Of a stretch of DNA of 60,926 bases, positions 9,130-17,384 are shown piece after piece. The DNA is from Bacteroidales bacterium. GTDB lineage: Bacteria > Bacteroidota > Bacteroidia > Bacteroidales > PUMT01. The notes under the pieces are model-generated. The model ran no database searches. It was not told the DNA's origin and saw only the letters and a program-made list of their open reading frames with translations. Location of the stretch: positions 1 through 60,926 of the forward strand of contig SLJO01000033.1 in assembly GCA_007135095.1 (NCBI GenBank), written 5' to 3'. The position numbers were made by a program, and so were the translations under genes. How positions within the stretch are numbered: position 1 is the first letter of the stretch; each line of letters starts with the position of its first letter.

Positions 9130-9257
9130 TGTTATATGTCAGGGTGCAAAGGAGATTGCCCAAATAGCTGGCTGGCTGCAATTGAGTATTATGCGGTCAA
9201 AAGCAAAATTTTGCCCGGACTGGCATGACCAAAAGAGTGGAGTGCAAAAATGAATTT
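9130..9257 (-). promoter_or_regulatory. Candidate riboswitch expression platform / operon leader
   Basis: The 128 bases between the aptamer and the first start codon contain, on the minus strand, GGTCA then a GCAAAATTTTGC palindrome followed by TTTT and TGACC, which could form a terminator-like stem. Nearer the gene, GGGCAA and TTGCACCC flank a TCTCC loop just upstream of the start. I cannot fold these competitively by eye, so whether control is transcriptional or translational is open. Confidence 0.4.
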
Positions 9258-9345
9258 AAAACTGCATCCCTACGTTGGCATTATCCAAATCAGGTAATTC
9301 GGGTATAATCTCAGTCCGGCTTTTTGCCGGCACCCCGTGCACTTA
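9258..9345 (-). promoter_or_regulatory. TPP (THI-box) riboswitch
   Basis: Read on the minus strand, the region shows the conserved THI-box parts in order. GGGGTGCC is followed by the P3 hairpin CCGGC-AAAAA-GCCGG (9316-9330) and CTGAGA (9309-9314). Then come TATACCCG, ACCTGAT (around 9289-9295), GGATAATGCCAA and CGTAGGGATGCA (9263-9274), closing with P1. All pyrimidine- and pyrophosphate-binding motifs of the family are present. It precedes the methyltransferase by about 130 bases and should repress the downstream operon when thiamine pyrophosphate is plentiful. Confidence 0.95.
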
Positions 9346-9556
9346 TGTTTGCAAATTTAATAAATTTTAATCAAAGTCCTTTTTCGTTATACATCTGAAA
9401 TCATGCATTGGAAAAAAACTGAACACTGCATATGAACACTATGCTTTTATAAATAATTGAGTTTAAATTTGTCATATTGTTAAAATTCAGAAACAACGGG
9501 AACAATATCATCAATTGTTGTATATTGGATCGTAACCCAAAATCAATACAAGCCTT
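9346..9556. other. Divergent intergenic region
   Basis: This A/T-rich stretch separates the riboswitch-led operon (minus) from the URO-D-family gene (plus). Both promoters must lie here. No convincing operator or terminator was seen. Confidence 0.5.
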
Positions 9557-10816
9557 ATGACTTCAAAAGAACGATTTGATTTAACTGTAAACCATCGTCA
9601 ACCCGATCAGATGGTCGTTGATTTCGGATCAACTCCTGTAACGGGTATTCATGTTCAGTCGATTGAAAACCTCAGGAGATATTACGGACTCGAAAGCAAG
9701 CCTGTGCGCGTGTCAGATCCTTACCAGATGCTGGGTGAGATAGACCAGGAACTGATGGGTATAATGGGTGTTGATGTTATATCTGCAAAAGGCACCAAGA
9801 CCGCATTTGGCTTCTCCAGCCACGGGCCCGAGAAAGAATTTGTCACCCCGTGGGGACAGACAGTGCTGGTTCCTGAGGGCTTCCGCACCACCAAAGACGA
9901 AAATGACGATGTGCTGATTTACCCCGAAGGTGATACTACTGCCAGGCCCTCGGGGCGAATGCCCCATAGCGGTTATTTTTTCGATGCAATAATCCGTCAA
10001 CAGCCTATTGACGAGGAAAAGCTGGATCCACAGGACAATCTTGAGGAATACGGCCTGGTTTCTGATGCTGACCTTGAATACTGGAAAGAAACTACCCAAA
10101 AAGCACGTGCTACCGGAAAAGCCGTGATTGCAGGATTTGGCGGGACGGCCCTTGGTGATATCGCCCATATTCCAGGCATAAAATTAAAAAACCCGAAAGG
10201 CATCCGCGACATCTCCGAATGGTATATGAGTATACTCACACGACCAGAATATGTCCGGGCACTTTTTGAGAGTCAGTCAGAATTAGCCCTTGAGAATTTC
10301 AGCCGTCTGCACAAGGCAACAGGCAGCAATGTGGATGCCGTTTTCATCTGCGGAACCGATTTTGGAACGCAGGATTCGACCTTTTGCGCTCCGGAGCAAT
10401 TTGACGATTTGTGGCTGCCATATTACAGGAGAATCAATGACTGGGTTCATGACAATACCACCTGGAAAACCTTCAAGCACTCATGCGGTGCAGTGGAAAC
10501 ATTCATGTCGCGGTTTATCTCTGCCGGTTTCGATATCATTAATCCTGTACAGGTGAATGCAAAAGGAATGGACCCGGCCCTGCTGAAGAAAAAATACGGA
10601 AAGGAACTTGTTTTCTGGGGAGGAGGCATTGACACACAAAAAACTTTGCCTTATTCGACTCCTGGTAAAGTAAGGGAAGAAGTGCTTCAATTATGTGATA
10701 TTTTTGCTAAAGATGGTGGTTTCGTCTTCAATACCGTTCACAACATTCAGGCAAACGTTCCGGTCGAAAATATTGTGGCAATGGTTGATGCAATAAGGGA
10801 ATTCAATGGCAGATGA
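9557..10816 (+). CDS. Uroporphyrinogen decarboxylase (URO-D) family protein
   Basis: A 419-residue URO-D-fold protein of the kind related to MtaA/CmuA-type methyltransferases rather than the heme enzyme. It begins MTSKERFDLTVNHRQPDQ, typical of these proteins, contains FICGTDFGTQ, FKHSCGAVETFM and FWGGGIDTQKTLP, and ends with HNIQANVPVENIVAM. The HSCG and GGID stretches match the zinc/substrate region of this subgroup. Heme URO-D is shorter (about 350) and has a different N-terminus. A ROK-family gene follows after 63 bases on the same strand, suggesting a carbohydrate or methyl-group catabolic role. The substrate is unknown. Confidence 0.82.
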   Translation: MTSKERFDLTVNHRQPDQMVVDFGSTPVTGIHVQSIENLRRYYGLESKPVRVSDPYQMLGEIDQELMGIMGVDVISAKGTKTAFGFSSHGPEKEFVTPWGQTVLVPEGFRTTKDENDDVLIYPEGDTTARPSGRMPHSGYFFDAIIRQQPIDEEKLDPQDNLEEYGLVSDADLEYWKETTQKARATGKAVIAGFGGTALGDIAHIPGIKLKNPKGIRDISEWYMSILTRPEYVRALFESQSELALENFSRLHKATGSNVDAVFICGTDFGTQDSTFCAPEQFDDLWLPYYRRINDWVHDNTTWKTFKHSCGAVETFMSRFISAGFDIINPVQVNAKGMDPALLKKKYGKELVFWGGGIDTQKTLPYSTPGKVREEVLQLCDIFAKDGGFVFNTVHNIQANVPVENIVAMVDAIREFNGR

Positions 10817-10879
10817 TTTTTCACTCCATCAAATCAGGCAACATTTTTTTAAAAAAAAAAGTAAAAAACAATTATATAT

Positions 10880-11809
10880 ATGTCAACCAAAGTGATAGGA
10901 ATCGATTTAGGTGGTACACGTATAAAGGCAGTCACCGTTGATGAACCAGGCAACACTTTGCTCCATCATAACCAGCCCACAAAAGATGGTGATGACAGAG
11001 TATGGAAGGCAGCTGTATTAAGGGCAGTGCGCGAAATACAAAACAAAATCAGATGCACCGATACTTTAATTGGCATTTCCGCTCCGGGCTTGCCCAATGC
11101 AGGAAATTCCGCCATAGCCCATATGCCCGGCCGGCTGCAGGGACTGGAAAATTTTGTGTGGACTGATTTTCTGAAATCCAGAACTTTCGTATTGAATGAT
11201 GCTATTTCGGCCCTGTTGGCAGAAGCAAGATATGGTGCTGCCAGAAACAAAAAAAATGTGGTAATGCTTACTTTAGGCACCGGTGTTGGCGGTGCAATAA
11301 TGATTGAAGGAAAGCCCTATCAGGGGGCTTTTAATAAAGCAGGGCATATCGGCCATATGGTTATTGACAGTGACGGCGATACTGGTATAACCGGAATGCC
11401 GGGAAGCCTGGAAGATGCAATTGGAAATTGCAGTATTGAAAAAAGAACCTCCGGAAAATTCAGCTCCACACAACAACTCCTGGAAGCTTCCAGAAACGGA
11501 GATTCCTTTGCGTCCGGGATATGGCTCACCTCAGTTAAAAAACTGGCCATCGGACTGGCAACCCTGACCAACATCCTCTCACCAGAGATGATTATCCTTG
11601 GCGGAGGTATTACTGAAGCCGGGATAGAATTATTTGAGCCCCTGGAAAAATTCATGAGCAATTATGAATGGCGAACAGGAGGCAATAAAACTGAAATTGT
11701 AAAGGCCAGCTACGGTGATCTGGCAGGAGCAGTCGGAGCTGCATGTTTTGCAAGGGAATACGGTTTCAGTCAGTATTCCGGCCCATCCGTCAATGCAAAG
11801 GGAACATAA
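10880..11809 (+). CDS. ROK family protein with degenerate zinc and sugar motifs
   Basis: Sugar-kinase fold: phosphate-1 loop GIDLGGTRIKAVTVD near the N-terminus, catalytic-type NDAISALLAEA (Asp107), GTGVGGA and the C-terminal IILGGGITEAG. Length 309 is normal for a ROK kinase without a DNA-binding domain. Two departures stand out. The usual GE-x-GH reads GHIGH, putting His156 in place of the substrate-binding Glu. The CxCGxxGCxE zinc site reads GITGMPGSLE (169-178), with all three cysteines replaced. It may be an altered-specificity or inactive kinase. It is probably cotranscribed with the URO-D-family gene. Confidence 0.82.
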   Translation: MSTKVIGIDLGGTRIKAVTVDEPGNTLLHHNQPTKDGDDRVWKAAVLRAVREIQNKIRCTDTLIGISAPGLPNAGNSAIAHMPGRLQGLENFVWTDFLKSRTFVLNDAISALLAEARYGAARNKKNVVMLTLGTGVGGAIMIEGKPYQGAFNKAGHIGHMVIDSDGDTGITGMPGSLEDAIGNCSIEKRTSGKFSSTQQLLEASRNGDSFASGIWLTSVKKLAIGLATLTNILSPEMIILGGGITEAGIELFEPLEKFMSNYEWRTGGNKTEIVKASYGDLAGAVGAACFAREYGFSQYSGPSVNAKGT

Positions 11810-11973
11810 ATAATCGTGTGAATCATCCATGTGACGGGTCATTTAAAGTTGAACAAAATACTTTAATCTATTGTTTTTAATAAGGGGATGCTCCATTCAC
11901 CTGTGGAGATCATTTTAGCCGGGTATTATCCGGTATGTTAGAAAAAGAAGCGGGAAGTCAAAACTGACGGAAC

Positions 11974-13041
11974 ATGAGAAAGATTTCATATACAATCCTT
12001 TCTTTGCTTTTATTTTCATTAATAGCCCTTTATTCCTGCGGGGGGACTGACAGAATAGCCCGGTCAGGTTCCGGGGGCGTACTGATAGTAGCCAGTAAAA
12101 GCGGTGATGATGTATACATTATTGACCGGTGGGACGGGAAAGTGCTGAAAGTGCTTCCTGCCGGCCGTGAGCCTCATGAGGTCGAGGTTTCAGACGATGG
12201 CCGTTTTGCAGTGGTATGCAACTACGGCGACCGTGAAAATGCCGGCAATACACTCTCCGTATATGATATTCCGGCAGGCGAGCTGATACGCACCATTGAC
12301 CTTGGTGAACATACACGGCCGCATGGCATGCAGTGGATCACGGGAACCACCCGAATGCTTGTTACAACCGAAGGCAGCCAGCACCTGCTGATGGTAGACA
12401 TAGCCACGGGAGAAATCATTCGGGCAATGCATACCGGAGAGCCGCTGTCACATATGGTGGCTGCCACTCCCGATTTCTCCATGGCATTTGTTCCCAGTAT
12501 CATGACCGGTAATGTGGTGGTTTTTGATTTGGAAAGCGGTGAACTGATAAAACGGATATTCAGTGGCGCCGGGGCCGAAGGCATCGCCATGCACAATCTG
12601 GGGAACGAGGTATGGGTAACCAACCGTGACGAAAATACCATTTCTGTTATCGATACCCGGAGCCTTAAAGTAGTTGAAACCATTCCTTGCAAAGACTTTC
12701 CCATAAGGGGTAAGTTCACCCCTGATGGAAGATACTTCCTCGTTAGCAATGCCCGTTCCGGCGATATAGCTTTATTTCGCGTCAGTTCCAGGGAATTGGT
12801 GGCAAGGATAAAGCTCACTCCCCCTGTGCCCGATGGAGTTGATGAAACACGGTACTTTGCCGGGTTCGGGGAAACATCAATACCTATAGGTCTGGTTGTA
12901 CCCGACAACCGCTGGGCTTATGTGGCCAATACCCGTTCAGATGTTGTCAGCATCATTGATCTCGAAAAACTGCGAATTACAGGTCACTTCGCCGTCGGCA
13001 GAGAACCCGACGGGATCAATTATTCCCCGTTAAGTCCCTGA
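11974..13041 (+). CDS. YVTN beta-propeller lipoprotein
   Basis: A 355-residue lipoprotein (lipobox around LYSC, Cys22) followed by a beta-propeller of YVTN-type repeats. Repeats read DDVYIIDRWDGKVLKVLPAGREPHE, EVWVTNRDENTISVIDTRS and WAYVANTRSDVVSIIDLEK, at roughly 42-residue spacing. Such propellers sit on the cell surface or in the periplasm and often bind partners or carry redox centres; no heme or metal motif is visible. It lies downstream of the ROK gene and converges tail-to-tail on the oxidoreductase gene with a one-base gap. Confidence 0.85.
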   Translation: MRKISYTILSLLLFSLIALYSCGGTDRIARSGSGGVLIVASKSGDDVYIIDRWDGKVLKVLPAGREPHEVEVSDDGRFAVVCNYGDRENAGNTLSVYDIPAGELIRTIDLGEHTRPHGMQWITGTTRMLVTTEGSQHLLMVDIATGEIIRAMHTGEPLSHMVAATPDFSMAFVPSIMTGNVVVFDLESGELIKRIFSGAGAEGIAMHNLGNEVWVTNRDENTISVIDTRSLKVVETIPCKDFPIRGKFTPDGRYFLVSNARSGDIALFRVSSRELVARIKLTPPVPDGVDETRYFAGFGETSIPIGLVVPDNRWAYVANTRSDVVSIIDLEKLRITGHFAVGREPDGINYSPLSP

Positions 13042-13042
13042 T

Positions 13043-14326
13043 TTAGCCCGGATGTTGCCATTTTTCCCTGTAATCCCTTTTCAGGAGAGCCGATGCTTCC
13101 CGATTGTCAATGATAGTTTTCTTCCGGTTGTCCCATTTCACCGTGCTGCCTGTCTGCCAGGCAATCATGGAGAGCTGTACGGAGGCAGTAGAGGCAAAAG
13201 CATCCTCTGGAGTACAGCTGATTTTCCCGGGGTCTTTCAGCTTCACTGCATCCAGAAACTCTGCTACGTGAAGATCAAGCATTCCTGCATCTGTTGGAAT
13301 GGTCAGGTCAGTGCTTTGGCCTGTTTTATCAGCAGGACTTACTAAAAATCGTGAATCCGATACGAAAATCGTGGATATGTCACCATGAAAGAAAATGCCA
13401 TTATTGAATTCCGGATTAATTTCACCCGTGCCCCACATGCGGTGATGCCACACTAAAGGGGCTTTTTCAAAGGCCATATTTGCAGTGAGCGTATCAGGTG
13501 TTGTGATCTGATCCTTCAGTGCGTAAATTCCACCGGTTGCTTTAAACTCTGAAGGCATTCCGTCATCCATAATATGACGGACTATATCGATATGATGAAC
13601 ACCCCAGTCAACAAGGTGCCCATTGCCATATTCCTTTTCCAGGCGCCAGTTATAGTGTCCGATACTTGGCCTGTAATCCAGCTTGGGGGCAGGGCCGCAC
13701 CATTCATCCCAGTCAAGGGAGGCGGGCGGATCCTGTATTGTAGTGTCTCCGGGATTTGCCCGGTAATGAATTTGAGCAACAATCTGATGAATATTCCCTG
13801 CCCTGCCCTCATTAATGTATTGTCTGGCATGATTGAAAGCCATGCTTTGCCGCCGCTGGAAACCTATTTGCACAATATTTCCTGCTTTTTCAGCCGCGTT
13901 TATCATCGCCAGGCCTTCCATTGGATCATAGGATAGCGGTTTTTCGCAAAAAATGTCCAGCCCCTTTTCGCATGCTGCAATAAACTGGAGAGCATGCCAC
14001 TGGGGAGGGGAGGCAATGAAAACTGCTTCGAGCCCCTTCATGTCTATCAGGTCGGTGTAATATTTGAATGGCCGGGGCTTATTCTTCTGCAGTTTTTCCA
14101 GTTCCCCTGCGCCCTGCCGGAGGTGTTCGCTGTCAACATCGCAGATTGCCACAAACTCTAAACCGCCGACTCTGAGTGCCGCCCTGCTGATAGCCATGCC
14201 GTAGCGTCCGGTACCTATCAGCCCTGCTTTTATTTTCCGGTTCCTGGAATAGGGGGGAGCATAAAAAGAACTGGTGATGGCGGCTGTACCGAGAACTGAT
14301 TTTCCGATAAAGGTCCTTCTGTTCAT
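13043..14326 (-). CDS. Gfo/Idh/MocA family oxidoreductase with Tat-like signal
   Basis: A 427-residue NAD(P)-dependent dehydrogenase of the Gfo/Idh/MocA family. The Tat-like leader MNRRTFIGKSVLGTAA predicts export of the folded protein. Next come the Rossmann motif GLIGTGRYG, the FCEKPLSYD motif (catalytic-type Lys) and GHLVDWGVHHIDI with the conserved histidines. Exported family members act on sugars or glycosides, sometimes as glycosidases using NAD. The gene is single and lies between the beta-propeller and the phosphoesterase region. The substrate is not predictable from the sequence. Confidence 0.9.
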   Translation of the reverse strand: MNRRTFIGKSVLGTAAITSSFYAPPYSRNRKIKAGLIGTGRYGMAISRAALRVGGLEFVAICDVDSEHLRQGAGELEKLQKNKPRPFKYYTDLIDMKGLEAVFIASPPQWHALQFIAACEKGLDIFCEKPLSYDPMEGLAMINAAEKAGNIVQIGFQRRQSMAFNHARQYINEGRAGNIHQIVAQIHYRANPGDTTIQDPPASLDWDEWCGPAPKLDYRPSIGHYNWRLEKEYGNGHLVDWGVHHIDIVRHIMDDGMPSEFKATGGIYALKDQITTPDTLTANMAFEKAPLVWHHRMWGTGEINPEFNNGIFFHGDISTIFVSDSRFLVSPADKTGQSTDLTIPTDAGMLDLHVAEFLDAVKLKDPGKISCTPEDAFASTASVQLSMIAWQTGSTVKWDNRKKTIIDNREASALLKRDYREKWQHPG

Positions 14327-14407
14327 TTTCCGGATTTTTTATTTAATCATAATATTAAGGAAATTAATTGACCTGGAAAAAATATTTTTCAAGAATCATC
14401 GCAGTGG

Positions 14408-14788
14408 ATGAAAAATGTAGATTATGTATCTTTACATCTGTTTACTGAATACATAAAACATAATAATAAAACAATGGACTACAGTAGCTATACGCCCATA
14501 GACCCCGATTTTTATGACACAATAAAAGAACTATCAGAAAAGCATCCGGATTTTAAGGTCTTCTACTTTTTGCCCGACCAGGCGTTGGGTGAGGCCAATG
14601 GAGAATATCAACAGGTCAAAAAAAGAGAAAACGGGGAGTTCATGATGATAAAGGGTAGCGATCCGGTACGGATTGACCGCATTATTACCGTAAACGGGAA
14701 GCCGGGGCCTGCTTATGCTGAGTATAACGCTTATGCTGATGCATGCCTTTCGTGCCAGGCCGGATACGATGAAGATAAGGATGTTTGA
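14408..14788 (+). CDS. Small protein of unknown function upstream of phosphoesterase
   Basis: A 126-residue protein I do not recognise. It is hydrophilic, with KHPDFKVFYFLPDQ in the middle and a CLSCQ (Cys-x-x-Cys) near the C-terminus. There is no signal peptide. A second in-frame start at 14474 (MDYSSYTP) gives 104 residues and may be the true one. Its end overlaps the start of the phosphoesterase gene by about 20 bases, which suggests a coupled pair. Confidence 0.6.
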   Translation: MKNVDYVSLHLFTEYIKHNNKTMDYSSYTPIDPDFYDTIKELSEKHPDFKVFYFLPDQALGEANGEYQQVKKRENGEFMMIKGSDPVRIDRIITVNGKPGPAYAEYNAYADACLSCQAGYDEDKDV

Positions 14789-15974
14789 GAATATGCCCTG
14801 GTCACTTCGAATGATTACATATGCCGGAATATTGGTTCTGTTATTGCTTGTCTATTTCGGTATCCGGTATTTCAGGTCTGTCAAAATACTCAACCTGTCG
14901 CCAGCATGGCTTTTCAGGTCATTATTTTTCATGCCGGCCATTTTGTTTCTGGTTTATCCCGTGGCCGGCAATATCCATTACTGGATCCGTGGATCTTTCA
15001 ACCACACCGGTTATCCCGATATGGTGATTTACCTCTACTGGTATGGTGTGGTGTGCATGGGGGTTATGTTTAACTGGCTACTCATGCATGATATTCTGCG
15101 TCCACTGGCGGGCAGGTTCTCAGGCATGGGTCCGCAAAAACTCAAGCGCCTTTTTGCCGGCATATTCCTGGTCACAGCCGGGATGACGGTAATGTACACC
15201 TCTGTCAGGATGATCCGGGATACCCGCCGGATAGTGCTGGATGAGATCAGCTATACCCTGCCCGGAACTAACAGGCCGGTTGAACCACTAACAATCGTCC
15301 ATATTTCCGATCTGCATGCCGATAAATACACCGGTGAACAGAAGATGAACCGATATATCAAAAAGGTGAATGAGGCCAATCCGGATATCGTTGTTTTTGC
15401 CGGAGATCTTATTTCATCCGGCCGTGACCACATTCAGGCCGGAGCGGATGCAATGGCCTCAATAGAATCAACCCATGGAGTCTGGTTTGTGATGGGTGAT
15501 CATGACTATTGGGTGGGCACTGATCTTATTGCTGAAGCCCTTGAGGAGAGAGGAATTCACGTGCTGCAGAACGAAAATACAGTTATCGTCCACAATGAAT
15601 TGATTATTAAATTAACCGGTGTAACTGAACTCTACAGTTCCCAGGTGGATGCATGGCTGCTTGAGGATCTGCTTGATGAGGATGCCGGGGAAAGCCTGCA
15701 CCTGATCGTAAGCCACCAGGCATCGGACCGCCTAATCCGTGAAACAAGAAACTCAGGCGCACACTTGCTTCTGGCAGGACATACGCATGGGGGACAGATC
15801 CGTGTACCTGTTTTTTTCTATGCGGTAACGCCGGCCCGGGCAGAATCATACTATGTGAAAGGAAACTGGCAATTGGGGGATATGCTGCTGAATATTAACA
15901 GCGGCCTGGGCTTTACCCTTGCACCGGTGCGCTACAAAGCCCCTGCCCAGGTTTCGGTTATCAGGGTGCAGTAA
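14769..15974 (+). CDS. Membrane-anchored metallophosphoesterase (YkuE-like)
   Basis: About 401 residues. Four hydrophobic helices occupy the first 150 or so residues, then a calcineurin-type phosphoesterase domain. Metal motifs: HISDLHAD, FAGDLISSG, VMGDHDYWVG, IVSHQAS and LLAGHTHGGQIRVP. The third motif is normally GNHD/E but reads GDHD, replacing the conserved Asn. Members of this group hydrolyse lipid or nucleotide phosphates at the membrane. The start at 14769 is preferred over 14715 because the longer version adds an unconvincing N-terminus inside the upstream gene; 14781 is also possible. Confidence 0.82.
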   Translation: MKIRMFENMPWSLRMITYAGILVLLLLVYFGIRYFRSVKILNLSPAWLFRSLFFMPAILFLVYPVAGNIHYWIRGSFNHTGYPDMVIYLYWYGVVCMGVMFNWLLMHDILRPLAGRFSGMGPQKLKRLFAGIFLVTAGMTVMYTSVRMIRDTRRIVLDEISYTLPGTNRPVEPLTIVHISDLHADKYTGEQKMNRYIKKVNEANPDIVVFAGDLISSGRDHIQAGADAMASIESTHGVWFVMGDHDYWVGTDLIAEALEERGIHVLQNENTVIVHNELIIKLTGVTELYSSQVDAWLLEDLLDEDAGESLHLIVSHQASDRLIRETRNSGAHLLLAGHTHGGQIRVPVFFYAVTPARAESYYVKGNWQLGDMLLNINSGLGFTLAPVRYKAPAQVSVIRVQ

Positions 15975-16000
15975 TTCCGGTAATCCGGGAGGCTAATGAT

Positions 16001-16126
16001 CTACTGAGTTTCTGACAGTTTTTTTTCCCCGGCAGCCTGGTCTTCCATATATCTGCTAAAAAAACTGGCCATTTCTTCAATCAATGCGCAAGCCATTAAA
16101 TAAATGAATAAGAATATTTGTTTCAT
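16001..16126 (-). CDS. Possible 41-residue small protein
   Basis: An ATG-initiated frame of 41 codons starting MKQIFLFIYLMACALIEEM and ending in KKLSETQ: a hydrophobic start followed by a charged tail. It lies in an otherwise empty gap downstream of the PUL terminator. No clear ribosome binding site and no recognisable family, so it may be chance. Confidence 0.3.
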   Translation of the reverse strand: MKQIFLFIYLMACALIEEMASFFSRYMEDQAAGEKKLSETQ

Positions 16127-16197
16127 TTTATTTTCCGAAGATCATACATTGATCACTATAAATCAGCCGCGTGAATCGTTACTGTCTGAAAGACGCT

Positions 16198-16241
16198 AAA
16201 AAGGCAGGGCAGGTTGAAAGGAAAAGGCTCAACTTCCTGCC
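16198..16241 (-). terminator. Rho-independent terminator of the PUL operon
   Basis: On the minus strand, GGCAGGAAGTTGA pairs (with a small internal bulge) with TCAACCTGCCCTGCC across a short loop, followed immediately by TTTTT (16202-16198). It lies 65 bases after the LamG lipoprotein stop, ending the susC-susD-LamG transcript. Confidence 0.75.
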
Positions 16242-16305
16242 ATTTCGGTCAGAAAATTCAGAGCCTTTACCCTGTCAGCTGTTTTTTACCATCCCAAACG
16301 GTCCT

Positions 16306-17352
16306 TTACGGCATTTCCAGATTGTAGATGGACTGCACCTGTGAGGCAGACAATACAGTATTGTAGATCCTGATTTCATCCAGGCTGCCATGGAAATAAC
16401 CTCCCCAGGGAAGCGGAATAATCAGGTCATTATCGTAATTGGAATCGTCCGGAGCGTATTCATCAGAACCCCTGCCAAATACAAGGTCATTATCTGAGGA
16501 AACTGCAGTGCCCGGAGTGTTATCCCAGACCTGGGTTTCAGTTCCGTTAACGTAGAAAATCATATTGCCATCTCCGAAAGTGACTGCAAGATGATACCAT
16601 GTATCAAGGTCCAGTTCGGGATCTGAATCTCTGTCATATATACCTTCGGTGGTATTAATGGTAAAGAATGACTTGTTGACAGACTGGAGCTGGAATTTGT
16701 ATCCATTCCATGAGTGAAGTCCTATAAATCGATTGTTTTCAAGGGTTTCTGCTGCATTTACCCAGAGAGCAATTGAAATATTCGCCGGACTGAATGCCGG
16801 ATTAGCGGGTATATTTACATATGCCCCTTCATTGAAAAAAAGTGCCTGCCCTTCGTTACCATAGCGGTCGGTGGTCCACTCCGGCAAACCGCCCCCCCAT
16901 GTGTCGGCACCGCTCATAAGAGTACCATGGTGATTGTTTCCTGAAAAGTCGCTGGCGGTCTCACCTGAACCCTCGTCAAAAGTCCAGTGTCCCACCAGTG
17001 CTTCAGGAGCAATGGCTTCTACTATGCTTCCCTGGTATTCGGCTATTGCTTCCTCAAGGGCAACAACCGTATTGTTGACTTCTACCTGGGTTGCATCAGG
17101 ATCGTCATAGACAGCCTCCGCAACATCAATAACAGTTTGGAGGTTATCCTTGGAGCCGGGCATGTACTGACCTTCAGCTGTTCCTTCATCAGTGGTTGCA
17201 ATAAGATTTTCAGCTTCCTGGATCCTTGCCTCCAGTTCCGATTTATCAACTACATCAGGATCATCATCATCATCATCACATGCAGTAATTGCAATCATGG
17301 CTCCTGTAACCATCAGGATCATAAGAACCTGTAACCATTTGATTTTTTTCAT
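16306..17352 (-). CDS. Surface LamG-domain lipoprotein of the PUL
   Basis: A 348-residue lipoprotein: signal peptide with Cys25 directly followed by six aspartates, an acidic tract matching the lipoprotein export signal that sends Bacteroidota lipoproteins to the cell surface. Residues 37-112 form a helical FIVAR-like module (EARIQEAENLIA). The rest, from about 118, is a LamG/concanavalin-like domain (LVGHWTFDEGSGETASDFSG, DTWYHLAVTFGDGN, GSLDEIRIYNTVLSASQV). Its position after susD suggests a surface glycan-binding protein. The LamG resembles the one in the T9SS protein at 26.4 kb. Confidence 0.85.
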   Translation of the reverse strand: MKKIKWLQVLMILMVTGAMIAITACDDDDDDPDVVDKSELEARIQEAENLIATTDEGTAEGQYMPGSKDNLQTVIDVAEAVYDDPDATQVEVNNTVVALEEAIAEYQGSIVEAIAPEALVGHWTFDEGSGETASDFSGNNHHGTLMSGADTWGGGLPEWTTDRYGNEGQALFFNEGAYVNIPANPAFSPANISIALWVNAAETLENNRFIGLHSWNGYKFQLQSVNKSFFTINTTEGIYDRDSDPELDLDTWYHLAVTFGDGNMIFYVNGTETQVWDNTPGTAVSSDNDLVFGRGSDEYAPDDSNYDNDLIIPLPWGGYFHGSLDEIRIYNTVLSASQVQSIYNLEMP

Positions 17353-17384
17353 AATTTTTTGAATTTATCGGTTAATAATTGACG

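Noticed and set aside
12222-12908. Open frame antisense to the beta-propeller gene (228 codons)
   Set aside because: It is a by-product of codon bias in the opposite strand; the plus-strand gene has clear YVTN repeats and a lipobox, and the antisense product resembles nothing.
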